Below, piece by piece: positions 16,545 to 26,275 of a DNA stretch of 64,000 bases (the stretch's first letter is position 1; every line of letters begins with the position of its first letter). The stretch spans positions 62,264-126,263 of the forward strand of contig NZ_LMDB01000003.1 in the NCBI RefSeq assembly GCF_001425005.1, in the 5' to 3' direction. The notes beneath the pieces were generated by a model. The model saw only the letters and a list, made by a program, of their open reading frames with translations. It ran no database searches and was not told the origin of the DNA. The DNA comes from Duganella sp. Root336D2. Lineage in GTDB: Bacteria > Pseudomonadota > Gammaproteobacteria > Burkholderiales > Burkholderiaceae_D. Position numbers and translations under genes: made by a program.

Positions 16545-19028
16545 CTAGCGGCCATACCAGTAGCGCAGATGCTGGGCGCGCCACGTGCTGACATCCACCC
16601 GATCGCCGAGCGCGAGCAGCACCGCGCCCGCCTCGTCCGTGCGTTCGCGGCGGATGCCCAGCTCGCCGTAGCGCATCCACACCGTGTCTTTCGGATGGTG
16701 GTAGCGATTCCTCCACCCCACCTGGAATACGGCGACGGCCGGACGTACAGCCGCCAGAAAGGCCGCTGTGGACGAGGTGCCGCTGCCGTGGTGCGGCGCC
16801 AGCAGCACATCGGCACGCAGCCGATCGGCGCCGCCCAGGACCAGCTCCGCTTCCTGCGCCGCTTCGATGTCGCCGGCCAGCAGGATCGCTGTGCGGCCAT
16901 TGCTAATCCTTAGCGTGCAGCTGCGCGCATTCGCCTTCAGCCCGGGGTTGGCATAGCTGCCGGCTGCCGGATGCAGCATCTCGAAGCGCACGCCGTCCCA
17001 CTCCCAGCGCTGTCCCGCGGCGCACTGCAGATGGCGCCTGGCCGCCCGCGCGATCGGGTGACCGGGCGCCAGCGACGAGGCGACCCAGCCCACCTCCTGC
17101 TCGCCCAGCACTGCCAGCGCGCCGCCGCTGTGGTCCGTGTCGCTGTGGCTGACCACCATGCCGTCGAGCCGTGCAATGCCGCGCTGCCGCAGGTACGGCA
17201 GGATCACGCGGTTGCCGCCGTTGGTCTCCGGCGTGTAGGCAGGACCAGTGTCGTAAAGCAGGCGGTGCCTGCCGGTCTCAATCAGGACGGCCATGCCCTG
17301 CCCCACGTCGAAGGCGGTGGCGCGCAATGCGCCGGGCGGCGGGCTGTCCGGCTGCGCGGACAGCGGCGGCAGCCAACAGGCGAGGCCAAGCCAACGCAGC
17401 GGCCAGCCGCGCGGGGCCAGCATCCAGGCCGTCCCGCCGAGGGCCAAAGCGAAGCTTGGCCACCCCGGCGCAGGGGCGGACCAGACGGCCAGCGGCAGGA
17501 CGGAGAGCCGCTGCAGGAGGTCGAGCAGCGCCTCCAGCAGCCAATGGGAGCATTGCAGTACCGGTGCGGCCAAAGGGTCGGGCAGGACGCTGCCCGCCAG
17601 CGCCAGCGGAGTGACCAGCAGGCTGATGGCGGGAATGGCAATGGCATTTGCCAACGGGCTTACGAGCGAAACCTGCGAGAACAGCAGCATTGTCAGCGGC
17701 ACCAGGCCGGCCGTGACGGCAAGCTGGGTCAGCGCGGCCAGGCGGAGGTTCTCGCGGGTGCGGGCCAGCCATGCGGCGTTGCGCCAGGCCGCGGGTCCCG
17801 GCGCGGCCGGCGGCGCGCCCGCAGGGTCCGCGGCAGCTGACAGCGACATCCGGCCGACTGTGGCATACAGGATCGCCGCGACTGCGCCAAACGACAGCCA
17901 GAATCCCGGCCACATCACCGCCCAAGGATCAAGGATCACGACCACCCCTGCCGCCAGGGCCAGTACGTGCGAAATCGCCGACACCCGGTCCAGCCACACC
18001 GCGATGGCTACTACCGCGAGCATGTACAGGGTCCGCTGCGCCGGAACCCCGAACCCGGCCAGCGCGACGTATCCCCACGCGGCCAGGAAACCTGCGACCA
18101 CCGCCAGCCGCGCGGCGGGCAGCAGCAACGGCAGCTGCCATTCCGGCATGAAGAACGATTTGCGCCACAGCCAGCCGGCCGCCCACGCCGCCAACCCGGC
18201 GATCATGGTGATGTGCAGGCCCGAGATGGAAACCAGATGCGAAATACCCGTACGGCTGAATACTTGCCAGTCCTGCTGGGAAATCCCGCGCTGGTCGCCC
18301 ATCGCCAGCGCGGCGATTACGCCGGCAAATCGTGCGCCGGGCAGCGCGGCATTGATGTGTTGGCGAATCGCATAGCGGGCGCGTTCAACCGCATTGTGCA
18401 CACTCGGCACGAAACCGGACAGGCGTTCATTGCGCCCCTCGGCGCGTACATAGCCGGTAGCCCGGATGCCCTGCTCCAGCAGCCACAATTCATAGTCGAA
18501 GCCGAACGGGTTGGCATTTCCATGCGGCCGCTGCAGGCGTACTTTCAGTCGCCAGCGCTCACCCGGCAGCAAGTCCGGCGCCGGCGCCGCGTTGCCGGGA
18601 CGCGTCCCCGCGTACCAGGACAGCACAATGCGCGGCGGGACGGCCGATGGCGATTCAACGGCGAAATTGAAGCGCGTGCTGCCATCCTGGCGGTTGGGCA
18701 GGCTGTCGATCGTGCCGACGATGTCGAAGTCGCGCCCTTCGTCGGACTTCGCCAGCTCGCTGGACAGGCCAGCCTGCGCAATGAAGGCGGCCCAGGCGAA
18801 GCCCAGCAAAGCTCCCGCCGCGGCAACCAGGCATGCGCGGAAAAGGCAGGAGAAAGTGGCCAGGGGCTGCGAAGCGTTCAGCAGCGTCCGCCGCGTCAGC
18901 CACGCGCTCCCGGCAGCGGCAAGGATCGCACCGGATGCGCACCCCAGCTGCGTGCCGGCTTCCGGCAATACCGCCTGCGCCTGGAGCCAGGCTACGCCGC
19001 CGACCAGGCCGAGGATTGCGCAGCGCAT
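16545..19028 (-). CDS. comEC: ComEC/Rec2 DNA internalisation channel
   Basis: 827 residues, full length. N-terminal membrane region with DUF4131, the competence domain (HLVSISGLHITMIAGL near residue 235) with about ten membrane segments, and a C-terminal metallo-beta-lactamase domain (FDVGQGMAVLIETG, VSHSDTDHSGGAL, LLAPHHGSGTSS). In competence systems ComEC carries single-stranded DNA through the inner membrane. The other competence genes are not in this window. A TatD-type nuclease gene lies just upstream on the same strand. Confidence 0.93.
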   Translation of the reverse strand: MRCAILGLVGGVAWLQAQAVLPEAGTQLGCASGAILAAAGSAWLTRRTLLNASQPLATFSCLFRACLVAAAGALLGFAWAAFIAQAGLSSELAKSDEGRDFDIVGTIDSLPNRQDGSTRFNFAVESPSAVPPRIVLSWYAGTRPGNAAPAPDLLPGERWRLKVRLQRPHGNANPFGFDYELWLLEQGIRATGYVRAEGRNERLSGFVPSVHNAVERARYAIRQHINAALPGARFAGVIAALAMGDQRGISQQDWQVFSRTGISHLVSISGLHITMIAGLAAWAAGWLWRKSFFMPEWQLPLLLPAARLAVVAGFLAAWGYVALAGFGVPAQRTLYMLAVVAIAVWLDRVSAISHVLALAAGVVVILDPWAVMWPGFWLSFGAVAAILYATVGRMSLSAAADPAGAPPAAPGPAAWRNAAWLARTRENLRLAALTQLAVTAGLVPLTMLLFSQVSLVSPLANAIAIPAISLLVTPLALAGSVLPDPLAAPVLQCSHWLLEALLDLLQRLSVLPLAVWSAPAPGWPSFALALGGTAWMLAPRGWPLRWLGLACWLPPLSAQPDSPPPGALRATAFDVGQGMAVLIETGRHRLLYDTGPAYTPETNGGNRVILPYLRQRGIARLDGMVVSHSDTDHSGGALAVLGEQEVGWVASSLAPGHPIARAARRHLQCAAGQRWEWDGVRFEMLHPAAGSYANPGLKANARSCTLRISNGRTAILLAGDIEAAQEAELVLGGADRLRADVLLAPHHGSGTSSTAAFLAAVRPAVAVFQVGWRNRYHHPKDTVWMRYGELGIRRERTDEAGAVLLALGDRVDVSTWRAQHLRYWYGR

Positions 19029-19053
19029 CTCCCCTCCCCGATCGGCTGGCCGG

Positions 19054-19857
19054 TCAGGCGGCCATCAAGGCCCGCAAGCGCGGCATCACATCCAAAGCAT
19101 TCCGGGTTGTCACCGTCGCGACTTCACCGGCCTCTTCGCCGCGCAGCCCGGCCAGCGCCTCGCCGATCCCCGCCACCTCGGCCGGCGTATTCACGCCCGG
19201 ATGCACCCAGGCAGGCGCAATATCCGGCGCATCCGTCTCAACGACGATCGACGACAGCGGCAATTCGGCCGCGAGGCGGCGGATCTGCAGCGCCCGGGTA
19301 AACGTCAGGTTGCCGCCGAAGCCAAGCTTGAAACCGGCGTCGATATAGGCCTGCGCCTGCTGGAAACTGCCATTGAACGCATGTGCGATGCCGCCTGCCG
19401 GCCCAACCTGGCGCACGTGCTTCAGCACCTGGTCTTGCGACTTGCGCACATGGCACAGGACCGGCAAGTCGAAATCCCGCGCGATCTTGAGCTGCTCGCG
19501 CAGGAAGTACACCTGCTTCTCGCGCATATCCGGTTCGCACAGCATCGGAACGAAGAAATCCAGCCCGATCTCGCCGATAGCCACGAAGCGCGGATCGTCC
19601 ATCGCCTGCGCCACCGCTTCGCGCATGAAGGCCAGGTCATCCTCCACCGCGTGCGGCACGTAGATCGGATGGATGCCCAGCCCGTAACTGCCATTGGGAG
19701 CCCGGTGCGCCAGCTCGCGCACCACGGAGAAGTTGGCGCGGTCGACCGCCGGAATCACCACCATCCCCACGCCGCGCTCCTGCGCCTGCGCAGCCAGCGC
19801 CAGCGATCGGTCGCCGAATTCATGGGCATCAAGGTGGCAATGGGTATCGATCCACAT
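19054..19857 (-). CDS. tatD: TatD family metal-dependent DNase
   Basis: 267 residues. TIM-barrel hydrolase with MWIDTHCHLDAHEF at the start, IGEIGLDFF, VLCHVRKSQDQ, IAHAFNGS and VVETDAPDIAPAW, the ordered metal ligands of TatD. The family shows 3'-5' exonuclease/DNase activity and roles in DNA repair. It sits between lolD and comEC on one strand with short spacing (10 and 25 bases), a common beta-proteobacterial arrangement. Confidence 0.92.
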   Translation of the reverse strand: MWIDTHCHLDAHEFGDRSLALAAQAQERGVGMVVIPAVDRANFSVVRELAHRAPNGSYGLGIHPIYVPHAVEDDLAFMREAVAQAMDDPRFVAIGEIGLDFFVPMLCEPDMREKQVYFLREQLKIARDFDLPVLCHVRKSQDQVLKHVRQVGPAGGIAHAFNGSFQQAQAYIDAGFKLGFGGNLTFTRALQIRRLAAELPLSSIVVETDAPDIAPAWVHPGVNTPAEVAGIGEALAGLRGEEAGEVATVTTRNALDVMPRLRALMAA

Positions 19858-19867
19858 GGTGCGGGCC

Positions 19868-20545
19868 TCAGGCAGGATGCAAACCTTCGTCGGTCAGGCG
19901 CAGCATGCGGTCGCAGCGCTCTGCCAGCCCGGCGTCGTGGGTCACGATGATGAAGGCCGTCCCCAGGGTGCGCGACAGCTCGAGCATCAGGTCGAACACC
20001 TTTTCGGCAGTCGAATGATCCAGGTTGCCGGTCGGCTCATCGGCCAGCACGCAGGCCGGCTGCGTTACCAGCGCGCGGGCCAGCGCCACGCGCTGCCGTT
20101 CGCCGCCGGACAATTCGCCCGGCACGTGGGTAACGCGCTTTTCCAGGCCCACGCGCGCCAGCATTTCGCGCGCCTGCTGCTCCGCCTGCGCACGCTTGAC
20201 GCGGCGGATCAGCAGCGGCATTGCCACATTGTCCAGCGCCGAAAATTCCGGCAGCAGGTGGTGGAACTGGTAGACGAAGCCCAATTCGCGATTGCGCAGG
20301 TCGCCGCGCGCCGCCTCGTTCATCGCGGCGAAGTCGCTCCCTTTCAGGACCACGTTGCCGGTGCTGGGCGTATCCAGGCCGCCAAGCAGGTGCAGCAGGG
20401 TCGACTTGCCGGAACCGGAAGCCCCGACAATCGCCACGCGCTCGCCGCGCGCCACGGACAGGTCGATCTTTTCCAGTACCTTGACCTTGTAGCTGCCCTG
20501 GGTGAAGGTTTTGCCGAGGTCGCGGCAGCTCAATACATTACTCAT
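19868..20545 (-). CDS. lolD: Lipoprotein-releasing ABC transporter ATPase LolD
   Basis: 225 residues. Walker [10 protein letters not shown], signature LSGGERQR, Walker [12 protein letters not shown] and switch His in VTHDAG. Powers extraction of outer-membrane lipoproteins from the inner membrane for hand-over to LolA. The ATG lies inside the last codons of the upstream permease gene (8-base overlap), the same join seen between the two permeases. Confidence 0.95.
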   Translation of the reverse strand: MSNVLSCRDLGKTFTQGSYKVKVLEKIDLSVARGERVAIVGASGSGKSTLLHLLGGLDTPSTGNVVLKGSDFAAMNEAARGDLRNRELGFVYQFHHLLPEFSALDNVAMPLLIRRVKRAQAEQQAREMLARVGLEKRVTHVPGELSGGERQRVALARALVTQPACVLADEPTGNLDHSTAEKVFDLMLELSRTLGTAFIIVTHDAGLAERCDRMLRLTDEGLHPA

Positions 20546-21800
20546 AGCGCAGTGCCTCCGCAGGTTTGACGTTGGCCGCCCAGCGGCTCGGGTACAAGGT
20601 TGCCACGAACGCCAGCACCACGGCCACCACGCCGATCACGCCGACATCGGACCAATGCATGTCCGATGGCACGGAGCTGATTGTGTAAATATCTTTAGGC
20701 AAGAACTGCACTCCCAGGAGGTTTTCAATAAATGGAACGATGACGTCGATGTTCAGCGACACCAGCACGCCGCCGGCCACGCCAAGCACCGCGCCGAGCA
20801 GGCCGACCAGCGCGCCCTGGATCACGAAGATCTTCTGGATCGAACGCGGCGAGGCGCCGATCGTGCGCAGGATGGCGATATCGGCCTGCTTGTCCGTCAC
20901 GGTCATGACCAGGGTCGACACCAGGTTGAAAGCCGCTACCGCGACAATCAGCGCCAACACTACGAACATCATGCGTTTTTCAGTTTGCACCGCTGCGAAC
21001 CAGGTCGCATTGAGTTTTGACCAATCCCGTACAGTCATTTCCTTCGGAACCAGTTTTTGCAGCTCGCCGGCCACTTCCGGCGCGCGGTGCATGTCTTCCA
21101 GGCGCAGGCGCAGGCCGGCCGGTCCGTCCAGCCTCAGTAACCTCTGCGCGTCCTCGATATGGATGAAGGCCATGCTCTCGTCGAACTTCTGGTGGCCTGC
21201 CACGAACACGCCGGCCACGGTAAAGGTACGCATGCGCGGCACGATGCCGGCCGGGGTTACTGTCCCCTGCGGCAGCACCATGGTGACCTTGTCGCCGAGG
21301 CTGACCTGCAGGGCGCGCGCCATGTCGACTCCCAGCACGATGCGGAACTCGCCCGGCCGCAGGTCGTTGAAGCTGCCGTAGCGCGTAGTCTTCGCCAGGT
21401 CGGACACGTTCGGCTCCGCCTCGGGCAAAACGCCGCGCACCACGGCCGGGCGCAGCGCCTCGCCACCGTGCGACAGCATGGCTTCGGCCTGGACAAACGG
21501 CGCGGCGCCCTTCACTTCAGGATTGCTTTGCAGCTTTTGGGCCAACTCTTGCCAGTTCGGCAAGCTGGTGCCGCGCTCGAATACTTCGACGTGGGCCAGC
21601 ACCGACAGCATGCGGCCGGTAACGTCCTTGCGGAAGCCGTTCATCACCGACAGGATGATGATCATGGCGCCCACGCCCAGTGCGATGCCGCCGACCGAAA
21701 TCAGCGAGATGAAGGAAATGAAGCTGTTGCGGCTATTGCGCTTGCCCGCACGGGTATAGCGCAAGCCGACGATCCATTCGAATGGCAGGTTTTTACTCAT
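20538..21800 (-). CDS. lolC: Lipoprotein-releasing permease LolC/LolE type, second copy
   Basis: 420 residues from MSKNLPFEW. Transmembrane helix near residues 25-50, a large periplasmic MacB-like domain, then three C-terminal helices (FtsX fold). It closely resembles the preceding gene product: both begin [23 protein letters not shown] and both keep the [14 protein letters not shown] motif and the end KPAEALRYE. It forms the Lol complex with LolD and lies directly upstream of it. Whether it works as a heterodimer with its neighbour, as LolC does with LolE, or as a homodimer cannot be told here. Confidence 0.9.
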   Translation of the reverse strand: MSKNLPFEWIVGLRYTRAGKRNSRNSFISFISLISVGGIALGVGAMIIILSVMNGFRKDVTGRMLSVLAHVEVFERGTSLPNWQELAQKLQSNPEVKGAAPFVQAEAMLSHGGEALRPAVVRGVLPEAEPNVSDLAKTTRYGSFNDLRPGEFRIVLGVDMARALQVSLGDKVTMVLPQGTVTPAGIVPRMRTFTVAGVFVAGHQKFDESMAFIHIEDAQRLLRLDGPAGLRLRLEDMHRAPEVAGELQKLVPKEMTVRDWSKLNATWFAAVQTEKRMMFVVLALIVAVAAFNLVSTLVMTVTDKQADIAILRTIGASPRSIQKIFVIQGALVGLLGAVLGVAGGVLVSLNIDVIVPFIENLLGVQFLPKDIYTISSVPSDMHWSDVGVIGVVAVVLAFVATLYPSRWAANVKPAEALRYE

Positions 21801-23043
21801 AACGCAGGGCCTCCGCAGGTTTGACGCGGGCGGCCCACCAGCTTGGATAAAGGGTCGATACAAGGGATAGCAGCAAGGACGTCACGCCAATCGAGGCGAC
21901 ATCGGCCCAGCGCAGGTCGGAAGGCACGGCACTGATGAAATAGATTTCCTTGGACAGGAAGTGCATGCCGAACAGGCTTTCAAACATGCCCACGATCACG
22001 CCGACGTTGAGTGCCAGCAGCACGCCGCAGATAACGCCGATGGCCGTGCCGAATACCCCGACCAGCGCCCCCTGCACCACGAAAATCTTCATAATGGAGA
22101 ATGGCGACGCGCCCAGCGTGCGCAGGATCGCGATATCGGCCTGCTTGTCCGTCACCGTCATCACCAGCGTGGCCACCAGGTTGAAGGCCGCCACTGCAAT
22201 AATCAGGGTCAGGATAATGAACATCATGTTCTTTTGCGACTTCACCGCGGCGAACCAGCCCGAATTCAGCTTGGTCCAGTCGCGGATCACCAAGTGGCCC
22301 GGCAGGACGGTGCGCAGTTCATTTGCCACGGCCGGGGCCTTCTGCATGTCCTGCAGGCGCAGGCGCATGCCGAAAGGGCCGCTGACGTTGATCAGTTCCT
22401 GCGCATCGCCCAGGTGGATCAGCGCCAGCCCGGAATCGAATTCGTTATGTCCGGACTCGAAAGTTCCGGCCACGATGAACGAGTGCATGGTGGGCGCCAT
22501 GTTCGAAGTGGAATTCCCCTGCGCCATTGCCAGCGCCACCTTGTCGCCCGGCTTCACTTCCAGCTCGCGCGCCAGTTCCTCGCCCAGGATGATGGTGGAA
22601 GTTCCGGCTTGCAGTGCCTCCAGGGCGCCCTGTTTCATCTGCTTGCCGATGTCGGACACCTTTGGCTCCTCGCCCGGCAGCACGCCGCGCACAATGGCAG
22701 GACGCATCAAGTCACCGCCATGCACCAGCATTCCCTGCAATTCGATGAACGGCGCTGCGCCCTTCACCTGCGGGTTGCGCGCCGCAGAAGCGGCGGCGGT
22801 ACGCCAGTCGCCCAGGCCGGCTCCGCTCACCTCATAGACTTCCACATGGCCCAGCACGGACACCATGCGTTCGGTCACCACCGTCTGGAAGCCGTTATAG
22901 ACGGACAGCACCACAATCAGGGCGGTGACGCCAAGAGCGATGCCTGCCATCGAAATCGCGGAGATGAAGGAGATGAAACTATTGCGCCCATTGCGCCTGC
23001 CAGCGCGTGTGTAGCGCAGGCCAACCAGCCATTCAAACGGCAT
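21793..23043 (-). CDS. lolC: Lipoprotein-releasing permease LolC/LolE type, first copy
   Basis: 416 residues, paralog of the gene that follows. Same layout: N-terminal helix, periplasmic domain, three C-terminal helices ([26 protein letters not shown] region onward). The tandem pair with lolD suggests a LolCDE-like complex with two different permeases made by duplication. Its 3' end overlaps the next start by 8 bases. The minus-strand operon starts here; the opposite strand's rpfE-like gene begins 66 bases away. Confidence 0.9.
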   Translation of the reverse strand: MPFEWLVGLRYTRAGRRNGRNSFISFISAISMAGIALGVTALIVVLSVYNGFQTVVTERMVSVLGHVEVYEVSGAGLGDWRTAAASAARNPQVKGAAPFIELQGMLVHGGDLMRPAIVRGVLPGEEPKVSDIGKQMKQGALEALQAGTSTIILGEELARELEVKPGDKVALAMAQGNSTSNMAPTMHSFIVAGTFESGHNEFDSGLALIHLGDAQELINVSGPFGMRLRLQDMQKAPAVANELRTVLPGHLVIRDWTKLNSGWFAAVKSQKNMMFIILTLIIAVAAFNLVATLVMTVTDKQADIAILRTLGASPFSIMKIFVVQGALVGVFGTAIGVICGVLLALNVGVIVGMFESLFGMHFLSKEIYFISAVPSDLRWADVASIGVTSLLLSLVSTLYPSWWAARVKPAEALRYE

Positions 23044-23109
23044 TTTTATTTAAATTGATACAGTAAAGCCCGCAGTTTGCCATATAAAGAGATTCCACTA
23101 CAATGCCGC

Positions 23110-24099
23110 ATGGCTTCCACGACCGTCGTACTCCCTTTCGCATTACCGCCCGCCGAACTGGCCCCGGAACTTTCCCGCAACCTGCAGGCCCCGGCTCTCG
23201 CGACATTACTTTCGCGCAACAGTTTGCTAAAAAAGCATGTTGCCGGCGACGAAAGCCGCGTTCTGCCGCACGAAGCGTGGCTGGCCCGTGAGCGCGGCGC
23301 GCTGGCCGCGGCCGTCATGCAGGGCTTTGGACTGGCGCCGCAAGAAGGCTATTGGTTCATCGTCCACCCGGTGCACATCCAGCTCGCCCGCAACCACCTG
23401 GTGCTGGCGGATGCGCGCCGCCTGCGCCTGGACGAGGCGGACTCGCGGGTGCTGTTCGAACTGGCCAAGCCCTATTTCGACGAATTGGTGTGGGGCGATG
23501 CCGAGACCTGGTTCATGCGCGCTGATGGCTGGCAAGGCCTCGATGCCGCTTCGCCGGATGCGGCCTTGGGCAGCAACCTGGCCGACTGGATGCCGGTCGG
23601 CCCCACCGCGCTGGCCTTCAAGAAGCTGCAGAACGAGATCCAGATGCTGTGGCACGAGCATCCGGTCAACGAGGCCCGCCAGCAGCGCGGCCTGGCGCCG
23701 GTCAATTCGTTCTGGATGTGGGGCGGCGCCGGCGCCGGCTCGGCCGCCGCTGCCGGCGCCCCGCCGCGTGCACTCGCAGTCGCCGCGGGCGCAGCGCCTT
23801 CGTGGCTGGCAGCCTTAGCGACGCCCGCTGCGAAGGTGGCGCCGGGAGAAAACGGCGCCGTTGTACTGCCCCAGTTAATCCCCGCCGCAGCCGGCAACGA
23901 CTGGGGCGCCTGGCTGGGCGCCATGCAGCAACTGGAACACGAATGGTTCGCCCCGCTGTTGGCCGCCTTGCGCGGCGGCAGCACCAATGAACTGACAATG
24001 ATCCTGACCAGCCGCGAAGGCTGGACCGAAATCCGCACCAGCAAAGCTGCCCTGCGCAAATTCTGGCGCGCACAGAACCTGAAGAATCTCACGCAATGA
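23110..24099 (+). CDS. RpfE-like regulatory protein (phosphoglycerate mutase-like family)
   Basis: 329 residues from MASTTVVLPF. The protein resembles the RpfE-type family that sits beside recJ in many beta- and gamma-proteobacteria (including the Xanthomonas rpf region). It has no signal peptide; conserved stretches include WFIVHPVHIQLARNHL, ADWMPVGPTALAFKKLQNEIQMLWHEHPVNEARQ split by short loops, and LNSFWMWGGG-like NSFWMWGGAGAG. Family function is unsettled; some members are grouped with cofactor-independent phosphoglycerate mutases. An in-frame TTG at 23077 is a weaker start. The stop overlaps the recJ start as ATGA. Confidence 0.72.
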   Translation: MASTTVVLPFALPPAELAPELSRNLQAPALATLLSRNSLLKKHVAGDESRVLPHEAWLARERGALAAAVMQGFGLAPQEGYWFIVHPVHIQLARNHLVLADARRLRLDEADSRVLFELAKPYFDELVWGDAETWFMRADGWQGLDAASPDAALGSNLADWMPVGPTALAFKKLQNEIQMLWHEHPVNEARQQRGLAPVNSFWMWGGAGAGSAAAAGAPPRALAVAAGAAPSWLAALATPAAKVAPGENGAVVLPQLIPAAAGNDWGAWLGAMQQLEHEWFAPLLAALRGGSTNELTMILTSREGWTEIRTSKAALRKFWRAQNLKNLTQ

Positions 24100-25790
24100 C
24101 CCGTATCGCCATCCGTCCCTGCCCATCGCAGGAAACCGAACTGCTGCGCCAGGGCGGCGTCCACCCGGTGCTGGCCCGCCTGTTTGCCGCGCGCGGCCTG
24201 AACAACCCGGCAGACCTTTCCAGCGAACTGGCGGCCCTGATCCAGCCTTCCGGCCTGCTGCACATCGACCACGCCGCCGAATTCCTTGCCGACTCCATCG
24301 CAGCCGGCAAACGCATGGTCATTGTGGCCGACTATGACTGCGACGGCGCCACCGCCTGCGCCACAGCCATTCGCGGCCTGCGCGCCATGGGCGCCAAGGT
24401 GGACTTCATCGTCCCCAACCGCTTTGAATACGGCTACGGCCTGACGCCGGAAATCGTCGAGCTGACCGCGCGCGAGAAGTCGCCCGACATCATCATCACG
24501 GTCGACAATGGCATTGCCAGCATCGAAGGCGTGGCGGAAGCCAAGCGCCGCGGCATCGACGTTGTGGTCACCGACCACCACCTGCCAGGCGACAGCCTGC
24601 CCGATGCCCGCGTCATCGTGAATCCCAACCAGCCCGCTTGCGGCTTCCCGTCCAAGCACCTGGCCGGCGTGGGCGTGGTGTTCTACGTGCTGCTGGCACT
24701 GCGCGCGGAACTGCGCCGCCGCGGCGTGTTCGACGCCCAGACCCAGCCCAAGCTGGATGCCCTGCTGGACCTGGTTGCGCTGGGCACCGTCGCCGACGTG
24801 GTACGCCTGGACACCAATAACCGCATCCTCGTCGCGCAGGGCCTGAAGCGCATGCGCGCGGGCCGCATGCACCCCGGCGTGGCGGCGCTGTTCCGCGTTT
24901 CCGGCCGCGCCGCGCACACCGCCTCTCCATTCGACCTCGGCTTCGCCCTCGGCCCGCGCCTGAACGCGGCTGGCCGGCTGGAGGACATGTCGCTCGGCAT
25001 CGAATGCCTGCTGACGGACGATGAAACCCGCGCTTGGGAGCTGGCGCAGCAGCTTAACGACATCAACCTGAAACGCCGCGAGATCGAGGCGGAGATGCAA
25101 GACGCCGCCCTGCTGCACCTGGATGATTTCCAGCCAGCCGACAGCACCACCATCTGCGTCTACGACGACAGCTGGCACCAGGGCGTGATCGGCATTGTCG
25201 CCTCGCGCCTGAAAGAACGCTTCTACCGCCCGACGATTACCTTCGCTCCTGCCGGCGACGGCATGATCAAAGGTTCCGGGCGCTCGATCCCCGGCTTCCA
25301 CCTGCGCGACGCACTGGACCTGGTCTCCAAGCGTGCGCCGGGCGTGATCGACAAATTCGGCGGCCACGCCATGGCGGCGGGCCTCAGCTTGCGCGCCGAA
25401 GCCTTCGAGCATTTCTGCGCCGCCTTCGAGGCGGTTGGCCAGGCCTGGCTCACCGAGCCGCAGCTGGAACGCGTGGTGGAGACTGACGGCCCGCTGGAAG
25501 AAAACTGCTACACGACCCAGTTCATCGAACTGCTCGACGGCCAGGTCTGGGGCCAGGGCTTTGCGCCGCCGGTGTTCTGCGATGAATTCCGCGTGCTAAG
25601 CCAGCGCATCCTGAAAGACCGCCACCTCAAGCTGATGCTGGAAAAGAAAGGCGTGCGCTACGACGCGATCTGGTTCGGCCATACCGATGCGCTGGGCGAG
25701 CGGGCCCGCGTTGCTTTCCGCCTGGACGCCAACGAATACAACGGCGTGACCCGCGTCCAATTGCTGGTGGAGCACGCCGAATCGGCCTGA
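24096..25790 (+). CDS. recJ: Single-stranded-DNA-specific exonuclease RecJ
   Basis: 564 residues, full length. DHH phosphoesterase motifs VADYDCDGATAC, TVDNGIAS, VVTDHHLPGD and LDLVALGTVADV bind two metal ions; the DHHA1 domain ends with FGGHAMAAGLSL. RecJ degrades single-stranded DNA 5'-3' in recombination and mismatch repair. Translationally coupled to the rpfE-like gene. Its TGA stop directly abuts the stop of the convergent gene (TGATCA palindrome). Confidence 0.95.
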   Translation: MTRIAIRPCPSQETELLRQGGVHPVLARLFAARGLNNPADLSSELAALIQPSGLLHIDHAAEFLADSIAAGKRMVIVADYDCDGATACATAIRGLRAMGAKVDFIVPNRFEYGYGLTPEIVELTAREKSPDIIITVDNGIASIEGVAEAKRRGIDVVVTDHHLPGDSLPDARVIVNPNQPACGFPSKHLAGVGVVFYVLLALRAELRRRGVFDAQTQPKLDALLDLVALGTVADVVRLDTNNRILVAQGLKRMRAGRMHPGVAALFRVSGRAAHTASPFDLGFALGPRLNAAGRLEDMSLGIECLLTDDETRAWELAQQLNDINLKRREIEAEMQDAALLHLDDFQPADSTTICVYDDSWHQGVIGIVASRLKERFYRPTITFAPAGDGMIKGSGRSIPGFHLRDALDLVSKRAPGVIDKFGGHAMAAGLSLRAEAFEHFCAAFEAVGQAWLTEPQLERVVETDGPLEENCYTTQFIELLDGQVWGQGFAPPVFCDEFRVLSQRILKDRHLKLMLEKKGVRYDAIWFGHTDALGERARVAFRLDANEYNGVTRVQLLVEHAESA

Positions 25791-26243
25791 TCACGGCTTT
25801 TTGCAGTCGCAAATGCGTTCGCCCTTGTCGAACACGATGCGCCACTTGCCCGGCGCTTCCAGTCGCCAGACGGAATTGAAACGCGAGGTGACCTTGCCTT
25901 GCGGGTCGCGCACCGGGCCCGAGGAATGCGCCAGGGTGCCGGAATCAAGGACCTCGACCTGGTCGGGTTCCCAACTGAACGGCGCTTCCGGCTTTTCGTA
26001 GAGGGGCTTCCATTCCGCTGCGACGGTATCCTTGCCGCGCAGGACCTTGGGACCGTTGTAGAAGATCGCTTCGTCCGCGAGGAAGGCCGCAAAAGCCTGG
26101 TGGTCACGCTTCGCCATCGTAGCCGCGAAGGCGCGCTCGGTGTCGGCCACCTGCTGCTTCAACTGCGCATTGTTGGGTGGTGCATGCATGCTGGTGCAGG
26201 CCGTCGTCGCTGCGAAAGCCGCCAGCAGGATCATCTTCTTCAT
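25791..26243 (-). CDS. DUF4440/NTF2-like lipoprotein
   Basis: 150 residues from MKKMILLAAFAATTACTS, which is a lipoprotein signal with the lipobox Cys at about residue 16. A strong GAGGGG ribosome site supports this ATG over an upstream in-frame one. The mature part (QVADTERAFAATMAKRDHQ through WRIVFDKGE) has the length and pattern of the small SnoaL/DUF4440 cone-shaped fold. Substrate or role unknown. Confidence 0.75.
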   Translation of the reverse strand: MKKMILLAAFAATTACTSMHAPPNNAQLKQQVADTERAFAATMAKRDHQAFAAFLADEAIFYNGPKVLRGKDTVAAEWKPLYEKPEAPFSWEPDQVEVLDSGTLAHSSGPVRDPQGKVTSRFNSVWRLEAPGKWRIVFDKGERICDCKKP

Positions 26244-26275
26244 ATCGTCCCCTCGCTTTAGAGTGTCGCCAAATA

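Noticed and set aside
23472..25412. Long minus-strand open frame opposite recJ
   Set aside because: recJ has all DHH and DHHA1 motifs on the other strand; this is a GC-driven shadow.
25788..25793. TGATCA palindrome joining the recJ and DUF4440 stop codons
   Set aside because: A coincidence of abutting stop codons; no evidence of a regulatory role.
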